Origin: Sulfurovum sp.
Lineage (GTDB): Bacteria > Campylobacterota > Campylobacteria > Campylobacterales > Sulfurovaceae
DNA length: 5,401 bases
Direction: 5' to 3'
NCBI GenBank assembly: GCA_026985755.1
Contig: JALSPX010000015.1
Location: 1-5,401, forward strand
Part shown: positions 1 through 4,712 of the stretch, piece by piece
How positions within the stretch are numbered: position 1 is the first letter of the stretch
Layout of the letters: each line of letters begins with the position of its first letter
Translations under genes and position numbers: made by a program
The notes under the pieces: generated by a model
Told to the model about the DNA's origin: nothing
Databases searched by the model: none
The model's input: the letters and a program-made list of their open reading frames with translations, nothing else

Positions 1-167
1 TGACTATGCCCTGTGGAAGCTATGCCACAGGGTGAGAATCTTAGCTCGTCTAGCAAAGTTTTGAGTGTAGTACAAAACTAGATTAAAATTAACAACACCA
101 TCTAAGCATGTAGAGTCATAGTTCTAGCTATTTTAGGACAGGGGTTCAATTCCCCTCACCTCCACCA
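1..167 (+). ncRNA. ssrA: tmRNA (transfer-messenger RNA), 3' half; 5' part lies outside the window
   Basis: tmRNA rescues stalled ribosomes by trans-translation together with SmpB. Seen here: the conserved 3' element CTAAGCATGTAG at 102-113, a T-arm at 140-156 (AGGGG stem, seven-base TTCAATT loop, CCCCT stem), an acceptor 3' strand CACCTCC at 157-163, discriminator A164 and an encoded CCA at 165-167. Upstream are two perfect stems of the kind found in the tmRNA pseudoknot region: 9-16 with 25-32 (8 bp) and 57-63 with 73-79 (7 bp). The tag-peptide reading frame and the 5' acceptor strand are not in the window, so this is roughly the last half of the molecule. No classical hairpin-plus-T terminator follows directly. 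The stretch after CCA is T-rich, so 3' trimming or read-through into the next structure is possible. Confidence 0.95.
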
Positions 168-175
168 TTTCTAAC

Positions 176-183
176 TGTAAAAT
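176..183 (+). promoter_or_regulatory. possible -10 element for the 197-370 structured RNA
   Basis: TG followed directly by TAAAAT (178-183) would place a start near 190, a few bases before the base of the long stem at 197. No -35 box is visible, and that region is the tmRNA T-arm. Co-transcription with ssrA followed by processing is an equally good alternative. Confidence 0.2.
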
Positions 184-196
184 TGTTTTGATTTTT

Positions 197-370
197 TATT
201 ATCCCAAATTATGCATTAGAATCGTTTCAAATTCTGTAAAGGCTTAGTGTGTGGATGTTTACAAAGAATTTGAGTTTAACCCAAAGGTTAATCGATGATT
301 CTTTGTGAATGCCCATGTGCTAATGCTTTGCAGAAGATGGATGATTTCTAATGCATATTTTGGGATTATA
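197..370 (+). ncRNA. candidate structured RNA: long rod-like hairpin with G-U bias
   Basis: Positions 197-269 fold back on 298-370 almost without interruption. I count about 55 Watson-Crick and 10 G-U pairs over 73 positions on the 5' arm. The tip is a separate perfect hairpin, 276-281 (TTAACC) with 286-291 (GGTTAA) around a CAAA loop, set off by an internal loop (270-275 / 292-297). Interruptions are small: near 225-231 / 336-343, and at 242-243, 255, 209 and 200. Ten of the eleven transition-type differences between the arms are G-U pairs in the + strand transcript; only one (255/312) is A-C. That asymmetry is expected of a + strand RNA under pairing selection, not of a palindromic DNA element. 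Size and rod shape recall 6S RNA (ssrS), but I see no large central bubble, so that name is not assigned. A MITE-like palindrome is the main alternative. No clear terminator follows. Confidence 0.5.
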
Positions 371-486
371 CGATAGTTCATCAAAAAAATGATGTAACTT
401 AAAAAGTGATTATTATCAGACACAAGATACATTCTATAGCTAACTTCATATAGAAGAGCACCTTGTTTTCTACGAATATATAACGA
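371..486. other. non-coding spacer with two small hairpins
   Basis: This is the rest of the 319-base gene-free stretch between ssrA and the SGNH esterase stop codon. It is very AT-rich. Two hairpins are visible: CATCA (379-383) with TGATG (390-394) around six A, and TTCTATA (432-438) with TATAGAA (449-455) around a ten-base loop. The second lies downstream of the - strand esterase gene and could slow or end its transcript, but no T-run follows it on that strand. I see no tRNA, no tmRNA 3'-end duplication and no convincing ORF here. Confidence 0.4.
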
Positions 487-1251
487 TTAATTTAAAAGCA
501 TATGGTATACGGGTACCAAAAAAGCATAATTATCATGTTTAAGAATTTTATCTAAAGCATTAAACCAAACATTTGCCATTTTTCGATAGCCTGAATTATT
601 TGGATGAATTCTATCTTGAAAATCTCTACTGTCATAATAGATACCTGCACCATGTTCCATATCTACCAGTACTACATCGTCTCCATCTGCATTACGTTGT
701 CTTACCAAAGATTCAAGATTTTTATTAAAGCTCGAAAAGATAGAATTTGGCTCTCTTGAATTAATAATTTTTGCCACGATGACCTTGACATGAAATTGAT
801 AATTTTCTTCAAAATTATCAATTTCATTCAATATGCTTCTTATCCCACCAACACTTGAACTCCAATCATTGGTTCCAAGATGTATAAGAATAATATGTGG
901 TCTATATTTTATCAGCCTATCATAAAATCCTCCAGGAGGTCTATTTGAAAGAGCTACTTCAGTACTCTTTAAGCCTGACCAACCTTCATTATCTATATCA
1001 AATGCAGGTCTAATTGCGCTACCTAACTTATGGCTCCCCACAAAATCTACATCATACTTAGCAGCTTTTAGCGCATACCATAGATAATTTCTATATCCAC
1101 TTTTTAAACTGTCTGGTCTTGGTGAATATTGATCACTAAATGCCCAATCTTCAGTGATTGAATCACCTAATGGCATAATACGTATAGTTTCTGCACTTGC
1201 AATACTTATAAATAGCAATGAAGAGAGAAGAAGCAAAAAGTACTTATTCAT
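487..1251 (-). CDS. exported SGNH/GDSL-family hydrolase (XynB-like esterase type)
   Basis: A 254-residue protein that probably removes acyl or acetyl groups from a carbohydrate or lipid outside the cytoplasm; the substrate cannot be read from sequence. A signal peptide covers residues 1-20: Lys3, a Leu-rich core, then an ASA cleavage site before Glu21. Family blocks follow in order: MPLGDSIT with nucleophile Ser31; EGWSG (89-93) in the block II position; HLGTND with Asn128; and DRIHP with Asp213 and His216 near the end. All expected catalytic residues are present. The order and spacing (GDSIT, GYR, VDFVGS, GTND, DxxHP) match the SGNH subgroup compared with Ruminococcus XynB acetylesterase domains. 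The ATG at 1251 overlaps the last eight bases of the upstream Sel1-like gene (ATGAATAA), so the two are probably translationally coupled; a weak AGG lies 8 nt or so upstream. An in-frame TTG at 1254 is a less likely start. It looks more AT-rich than the alr/agu genes, which suggests accessory DNA. Confidence 0.85.
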   Translation of the reverse strand: MNKYFLLLLSSLLFISIASAETIRIMPLGDSITEDWAFSDQYSPRPDSLKSGYRNYLWYALKAAKYDVDFVGSHKLGSAIRPAFDIDNEGWSGLKSTEVALSNRPPGGFYDRLIKYRPHIILIHLGTNDWSSSVGGIRSILNEIDNFEENYQFHVKVIVAKIINSREPNSIFSSFNKNLESLVRQRNADGDDVVLVDMEHGAGIYYDSRDFQDRIHPNNSGYRKMANVWFNALDKILKHDNYAFLVPVYHMLLN

Positions 1252-1507
1252 CAATATCGCCTGGCTGTTTGATACTTATTTTTTTCCATTTAAGACAAGA
1301 TTTATCATGACCTAACTCACATGCCTTAGTCAAATATTTATCTGCTTTTTCATCATCAGCTGGTATACCATCATTCCCTTGATAGATAGAACCTAATTCA
1401 TAACATGCCTCTGCTACATTACGCTCACAAGCATCTTCCATTGCTTCTAACACACCTGCAAAACTCACTACAGACAAGCATGAAAGTGCACATATAATTT
1501 TCATCAT
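1244..1507 (-). CDS. small exported Sel1-like repeat (Hcp-type cysteine-rich) protein
   Basis: An 87-residue protein with an N-terminal export signal: Lys3, a hydrophobic core to about residue 20, and likely cleavage near Ala17 or Ala22. A single Sel1-like helical repeat unit follows at about 26-73, with the ELGSIYQGNDG and KADKYLTKACELG signatures. Two C-x7-C pairs (Cys27/Cys35 and Cys63/Cys71) match the disulfide-bridged helix pairs of Helicobacter cysteine-rich proteins (Hcp), which are periplasmic or secreted scaffold-like proteins. One repeat is very short for the family, so it may bind a partner rather than form a solenoid. The next gene, an exported SGNH hydrolase, overlaps its stop codon, which makes a functional pair plausible. 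The start at 1507 is chosen because AGGAG lies six bases upstream; an in-frame ATG at 1528 would place that site inside the gene. A lipoprotein reading at Cys10 is unlikely because the hydrophobic core before it is too short. Confidence 0.8.
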   Translation of the reverse strand: MMKIICALSCLSVVSFAGVLEAMEDACERNVAEACYELGSIYQGNDGIPADDEKADKYLTKACELGHDKSCLKWKKISIKQPGDIDE

Positions 1508-1513
1508 TTTGTT

Positions 1514-1518
1514 CTCCT
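1514..1518 (-). promoter_or_regulatory. ribosome binding site deciding the Sel1-like protein start
   Basis: AGGAG on the - strand, six bases before the ATG at 1507. It excludes the upstream in-frame ATG at 1528 as the main start, because a signal peptide then begins immediately after the 1507 start. Confidence 0.75.
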
Positions 1519-1547
1519 GATTTCTCACAATGATTACATTGTCATTA

Positions 1548-1585
1548 AACCCAAAATATGCAATAGCATTGCCAAAATTTGGGTT
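1548..1585. repeat. palindromic leader hairpin sharing a core with the 197-370 structure
   Basis: The outer stem AACCCAAA (1548-1555) pairs perfectly with TTTGGGTT (1578-1585). Inside it GCAAT (1560-1564) pairs with ATTGC (1568-1572) around a three-base loop. It falls at the 5' end of the transcript predicted from the -10 box at 1597-1602, so it would form in the leader of the Sel1-SGNH mRNA. Its left arm holds CCCAAAATATGCA (1550-1562), which recurs exactly in reverse complement at 352-364 in the outer stem of the long hairpin. It could be a leader regulatory structure, an operator, or one end of a palindromic repeat family. Confidence 0.55.
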
Positions 1586-1596
1586 AAATTGGACGC

Positions 1597-1602
1597 ATTA
1601 TA
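1597..1602 (-). promoter_or_regulatory. probable -10 box for the Sel1-like/SGNH gene pair
   Basis: A perfect TATAAT on the - strand, directly preceded by TG. A start about seven bases downstream (near 1590) gives a leader of roughly 83 nt carrying the 1548-1585 hairpin. Upstream lie T-rich stretches rather than a TTGACA box, as is common in Campylobacterota promoters. Confidence 0.55.
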
Positions 1603-1634
1603 CAGAAATTAGCTTAAAAAATCATATGTATCAT

Positions 1635-1642
1635 CCCCCCCC
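1635..1642. repeat. C8 homopolymer tract (G8 on the - strand)
   Basis: Eight consecutive C between the end of alr and the promoter of the Sel1-SGNH pair. It starts about 33 bases upstream of the -10 box at 1597-1602. In Campylobacter and Helicobacter, G/C runs of this length or longer are unstable and drive phase variation. Here it is intergenic, so it could only act on transcription. Confidence 0.6.
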
Positions 1643-1666
1643 TAAAAATACACTCTATTTGTTTAA

Positions 1667-2671
1667 TTAAATCACTATCTTTTCAATCTTCTCCTGCAAA
1701 GCTGTAGTCACTTCATAAGAAATCGTCCCTAATTGTCTCGCAGCATGTTGTGCATCATCCATCATACATATCTCTTTTTTGTTACCCTCTAATGAAATGA
1801 AATCCATAGAGATACGCCCTAATATGGGTAGATTTTCTGCTGTGATGTATGGATTGGTACTACTGCTTCTGCACCAGCCATCTCCATAGCCTATATCATA
1901 GGTAGAAATCTGCATCTCTTTGGGTGCAACAAAATCACCTCCATACCCTATTCTCTCTCCTTTTTGCAATAAGCGTGTTGCTACTTTTTTTGCATGCAGA
2001 GAAAGTACTGGCTTAAGTGCTAGCCTATCAAAAGGTGTAGGCAATTCATTGTACCCATAAGCACCAATACCTACACGTACCAAATCTTCATCAAAACTTT
2101 TGCATCTAAGTATGGAGGCTGAGTTATGAGAGTGAAAACGTACACCATGATATCCCAACTCCTTAATCTTCTCTTTGGCAGCTTCAAAATTTTTCTTTTG
2201 CCAAAACCACTCTGACCCCATCTCATCTGCACTACGATAGTGAGTCATCACCCCTACAAGATTTAAATTGTGTTGTTTTATTTGTTCTACTGCCAGCGCT
2301 ATCTCATCTATAGGAATACCATTTCTATGCATCCCTGTATTAACTTTCAACTCCACGCTAGCACCACTTTGTGCCTGTGTGATATCTTCTAGGCTATTGA
2401 TTGTAAAAGTATAACTCTCATGCTTGATAATCCTATCACCAAGGATAAGAATATGTTCAAAAAATGTCTCTATTTTTTCTGCTTCACTATAAGTTCGTAC
2501 CACAGCTTGTGTGATGCCATACTCTGATGCAAGCTTTGCCATCAGTACTAGTCCATGCCCGTAGGCATTATCTTTTAAGACAATAGCTATCTTCTCTTTA
2601 GAGCCAGTTTTTAGTGCTATTTGGTTAAGATTGTAAAAGAAATTTTCTTTGTTTATTTTTATAAAAGCCAT
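1667..2671 (-). CDS. alr: alanine racemase (PLP-dependent)
   Basis: Interconverts L- and D-alanine in the cytoplasm and supplies D-Ala for peptidoglycan cross-linking. At 334 residues it is slightly shorter than most family members (about 350-370). The N-terminal barrel carries the PLP-binding VLKDNAYGHG motif with Lys33. MHRNG with Arg116, the THY motif near 143-145 and RVGIGAYGY at 199-207 follow. The C-terminal domain has IGYGG with the second catalytic base Tyr243, DIGYGDGW at 259-266 and GRISMD at 285-290. All expected active-site positions look intact. Start: the ATG at 2671 begins the family-typical beta strand AFIKIN. A TATAAT ends only seven bases before it, so the mRNA may be leaderless; AGGA at 2685-2688 is rather far for a ribosome site. 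It is divergent from aguA, sharing a 63-base intergenic region with a heptamer tract. Confidence 0.95.
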   Translation of the reverse strand: MAFIKINKENFFYNLNQIALKTGSKEKIAIVLKDNAYGHGLVLMAKLASEYGITQAVVRTYSEAEKIETFFEHILILGDRIIKHESYTFTINSLEDITQAQSGASVELKVNTGMHRNGIPIDEIALAVEQIKQHNLNLVGVMTHYRSADEMGSEWFWQKKNFEAAKEKIKELGYHGVRFHSHNSASILRCKSFDEDLVRVGIGAYGYNELPTPFDRLALKPVLSLHAKKVATRLLQKGERIGYGGDFVAPKEMQISTYDIGYGDGWCRSSSTNPYITAENLPILGRISMDFISLEGNKKEICMMDDAQHAARQLGTISYEVTTALQEKIEKIVI

Positions 2672-2678
2672 GATTGGG

Positions 2679-2684
2679 ATTATA
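2679..2684 (-). promoter_or_regulatory. probable alr -10 box
   Basis: A perfect TATAAT on the - strand, separated by seven bases from the alr ATG, so initiation is predicted at or next to the A of that ATG. The -35 zone (about 2702-2707) falls inside the tandem heptamer repeat at 2693-2720. Confidence 0.5.
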
Positions 2685-2692
2685 TCCTAAGA

Positions 2693-2720
2693 ATTAGAAA
2701 TTAGAAATTAGAAATTAGAA
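2693..2720. repeat. tandem heptamer repeat, four copies of ATTAGAA
   Basis: Four perfect, contiguous 7-bp units in the divergent alr/aguA intergenic region, on the - strand reading as TTCTAAT units. On the alr side they fill the -35/spacer zone; on the aguA side they end just before the GAAGG ribosome site (2723-2727). Copy-number change by slippage would alter promoter geometry in 7-bp steps. Confidence 0.9.
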
Positions 2721-2734
2721 ATGAAGGTCAAATA

Positions 2735-3736
2735 ATGCGTATTATGCCAGCAGAGTGGGAGAGGCAGCAGTGTGTACTGATGAGTTTTCCACATGAAGAT
2801 ACAGACTGGGCAGAGGGTGGGCTTAATGAAGCACTCTCTGTTTTTATTCGTATAGCCCAAGCCATAGCGTATAAAGAAGCGGTATATATTATCTGCAAAG
2901 ACAAAAGTCAAATAGCCTCTATGTTCTGCTCTATACGGAACATGACGTTTATAGAGATACCTACCAATGATACATGGATACGTGATTACGGATATATCTC
3001 TGTCAAGGAAGATGGTGAAAAGAAACTACTTGACTTTATTTTTGATGGATGGGGAGGTAAATTTGAAGCTTCCCTTGACAATAGTGTCAATACTGTTTTA
3101 CACCAAAAAGGCTACATGGGGACTACCCCTTTGGAGCAGATAGATTTTGTTTTGGAGGGAGGGTCTTTAGAGAGTGATGGAGAGGGTACGCTTTTGACCA
3201 CCACAAGGTGTCTATGCAACCCCAATAGAAATGGTGGGCTCAGTAAAAAAGAGCTCGAAGAGAAGCTTCAAAGATACTTGGGAGCAGAGCGTATACTATG
3301 GCTTGACCATGGCTACTTATCTGGCGATGATACAGACGCTCACATAGATACACTGGCACGTTTTGTCAATAAAGAGACAATAGTGTATGTCAAATGTGAC
3401 AACACTAAAGATGAGCATTATGAAGCCCTACAAAACATGGAAACACAACTCCAAAATTTTAGAACCAAAGAGGGGAAACCGTATACATTAATCCCTTTGC
3501 CTATGACAGATGCGATTTATAACGACAAACAAGAACGCCTTCCTGCCACCTATGCGAACTTCCTCATCTGTAATGATGCACTCATCTATCCTAGCTATGG
3601 TGATAAAAATGATACAATAGTGCATGAGATATTCAAGGAACTCTTTCCCAATAAAGAGATTATCCCTATTCATTGTCTCAAACTCATAGAGCAAGGTGGT
3701 AGTCTGCACTGCTCTACTATGCAGGTGGTTTATTGA
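2735..3736 (+). CDS. aguA: agmatine deiminase (PAD-type guanidino-modifying enzyme)
   Basis: Hydrolyses agmatine to N-carbamoylputrescine and ammonia, the first step of the agmatine route to putrescine. The 333-residue protein begins MPAEWERQ, as the bacterial/Porphyromonas-type PAD family does. Motifs in order: SFPHEDTDW (17-25); NDTWIRDYG (78-86) with substrate-contacting Asp84; FDGWGGKF (103-110); LEGGSLE (140-146) and GEGTLLTTTRCLCNPNRN (149-166); the catalytic His in DTDAHID (His203, Asp205); and the nucleophile Cys326 in GGSLHCSTMQ at the extreme C-terminus. All key residues are present and the length is normal. The start is supported by GAAGG seven bases upstream. The stop overlaps the aguB start by one base. 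No clear dedicated -10 box is seen; TATATC-like sequence near 2682 is a weak candidate. A peptidylarginine or arginine substrate is less likely because an N-carbamoylputrescine amidase follows directly. Confidence 0.92.
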   Translation: MRIMPAEWERQQCVLMSFPHEDTDWAEGGLNEALSVFIRIAQAIAYKEAVYIICKDKSQIASMFCSIRNMTFIEIPTNDTWIRDYGYISVKEDGEKKLLDFIFDGWGGKFEASLDNSVNTVLHQKGYMGTTPLEQIDFVLEGGSLESDGEGTLLTTTRCLCNPNRNGGLSKKELEEKLQRYLGAERILWLDHGYLSGDDTDAHIDTLARFVNKETIVYVKCDNTKDEHYEALQNMETQLQNFRTKEGKPYTLIPLPMTDAIYNDKQERLPATYANFLICNDALIYPSYGDKNDTIVHEIFKELFPNKEIIPIHCLKLIEQGGSLHCSTMQVVY

Positions 3737-4611
3737 TGAAAGTTGCACTTCTCCAACAACAATATCTTGATACAAAAGTCAAAACAATCAAAGCAAGCAA
3801 AGAGAAAATAACCCAAGCGGCAAACAGCGGTGCCGAGCTTATCGTCCTGCAAGAACTACACCAAACAGAGTATTTCTGCCAATGTGAAGATACCTCATTT
3901 TTCACCTATGCAAATGACTTTGAAGAAGATGTAGCGTTTTGGTCTAATATAGCCAAGAAGAACAACATTGTTCTTGTTACATCTTTGTTTGAAAAGCGTA
4001 CTGCGGGACTTTACCACAACACTGCCGTAGTCTTTGAAAAAGATGGTTCAGTCGCTGGTAAATACCGAAAAATGCACATCCCTGATGACCCCGGATTTTA
4101 TGAAAAATTCTACTTTACCCCTGGAGACTTAGGTTTTGAACCCATACAAACCTCTGTGGGAAAACTCGGCGTACTCATCTGCTGGGATCAATGGTATCCA
4201 GAAGCTGCACGTATCATGACACTCAAAGGTGCCGAGATACTCATCTACCCTACTGCCATAGGTTGGTTCGATGAAGACAGTGACGAAGAGAAACAAAGAC
4301 AGTTAGAGAGCTGGATAACGATACAACGCTCCCATGCCATCGCCAATGCTATACCTGTGGTTAGCTGTAACCGTGTAGGATTTGAGCCCGACCCCTCTGG
4401 CGTTTTGAAGGATACACAGTTTTGGGGAAACTCTTTTATCTGCGGGGCACAAGGCGAGATACTCGCCCATGCCAATCATCAAAATGAAGAGATACTCTAT
4501 GCAAATATAGAGCATAGCCGTACCAAAGAAGTAAGAGATATCTGGCCATTTTTACGTGATAGACGCATAGAAGAATACCATTGCCTTCTTAAGAGATATT
4601 GTGACATATAA
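3736..4611 (+). CDS. aguB: N-carbamoylputrescine amidase (nitrilase superfamily)
   Basis: Hydrolyses N-carbamoylputrescine to putrescine, CO2 and ammonia, completing the pathway begun by AguA. The 291-residue carbon-nitrogen hydrolase has the full triad: Glu40 in VLQELHQTEYF, Lys112 in KYRKMHIPDDP, and Cys149 in LGVLICWDQWYPE. A second conserved Glu sits at 123 (GFYEKFYF). The QELH, HIPDDPGFYEKFYFTPGD, CWDQWYPEAAR and NRVG sequences are specific to the AguB group rather than to general omega-amidases or nitrilases. The ATG at 3736 shares its A with the aguA stop (TGATG), and AGGTGG lies seven bases upstream inside aguA, so coupling is expected. An in-frame TTG at 3733 is an unlikely start. 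A G+C-containing palindrome follows the stop codon directly. Confidence 0.95.
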   Translation: MKVALLQQQYLDTKVKTIKASKEKITQAANSGAELIVLQELHQTEYFCQCEDTSFFTYANDFEEDVAFWSNIAKKNNIVLVTSLFEKRTAGLYHNTAVVFEKDGSVAGKYRKMHIPDDPGFYEKFYFTPGDLGFEPIQTSVGKLGVLICWDQWYPEAARIMTLKGAEILIYPTAIGWFDEDSDEEKQRQLESWITIQRSHAIANAIPVVSCNRVGFEPDPSGVLKDTQFWGNSFICGAQGEILAHANHQNEEILYANIEHSRTKEVRDIWPFLRDRRIEEYHCLLKRYCDI

Positions 4612-4644
4612 GGGCAGACACACGGGTTTGCCCCTACGATTTTT
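4612..4644 (+). terminator. possible terminator or palindromic repeat after aguB
   Basis: GGGCA (4612-4616) pairs with TGCCC (4629-4633) around a 12-base loop, beginning one base after the aguB stop; T-rich sequence starts at 4640. The stem is short and the loop large, so it is a weak terminator. The wording of the palindrome recalls dispersed intergenic repeats seen in several bacterial genomes, which I cannot confirm here. Confidence 0.4.
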
Positions 4645-4672
4645 CATTTTTCATTTTTCATTTTTCATTTTC
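4639..4672. repeat. tandem heptamer repeat, four copies of ATTTTTC plus a partial unit
   Basis: Perfect 7-bp units at 4639-4666, then a unit lacking one T (ATTTTC, 4667-4672). The tract lies directly upstream of the globin -10 box, so it occupies the -35 and spacer zone. The same unit in the same orientation recurs on the other side of the globin gene at 5216-5236. Confidence 0.92.
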
Positions 4673-4673
4673 C

Positions 4674-4682
4674 TGCTATAAT
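4674..4682 (+). promoter_or_regulatory. extended -10 promoter of the globin gene
   Basis: TGCTATAAT, a perfect extended -10 (TGn plus TATAAT at 4677-4682). A start near 4689 leaves a leader of about 24 nt with AAGG (4702-4705) seven bases before the ATG. A second TATAAT at 4696-4701 abuts the ribosome site and is a poorer candidate. The -35 position falls inside the ATTTTTC repeat. Confidence 0.65.
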
Positions 4683-4712
4683 CCTATCATATATTTATAA
4701 TAAGGCATAGAA

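Noticed and set aside
197..370. 6S RNA (ssrS) as a firm annotation for the long hairpin
   Set aside because: Length and rod shape fit, but the interruptions are only a few bases and I see no large asymmetric central bubble. It is kept as a generic structured-RNA candidate.
168..486. Attachment-site duplication of the tmRNA 3' end, marking an integrated island
   Set aside because: No second copy of the T-arm/acceptor sequence ending in CACCTCCACCA is visible in this window, and no integrase is seen. A distal copy outside the window cannot be excluded.
1508..1528. Longer form of the Sel1-like protein starting at 1528
   Set aside because: AGGAG at 1514-1518 would be inside it, and it would put charged residues (RNQENK) before a signal peptide that starts properly at 1507.
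1541..1602. Integron attC site at the 1548-1585 palindrome, or integron-cassette origin of the Sel1-SGNH pair
   Set aside because: The stems end in AACCC/GGGTT rather than the paired RYYYAAC and GTTRRRY boxes with a spacer, and no integrase gene is present. The long hairpin does not fit either.
2693..2720. CRISPR array or similar repeat-spacer element
   Set aside because: The units are contiguous 7-mers with no spacers. The same holds for 4639-4672 and 5216-5242.
3488..3905. Overlapping - strand frames opposite aguA and aguB
   Set aside because: They lie antisense to clearly conserved coding sequence, have no ribosome site or recognisable domain, and are best explained as chance open frames.
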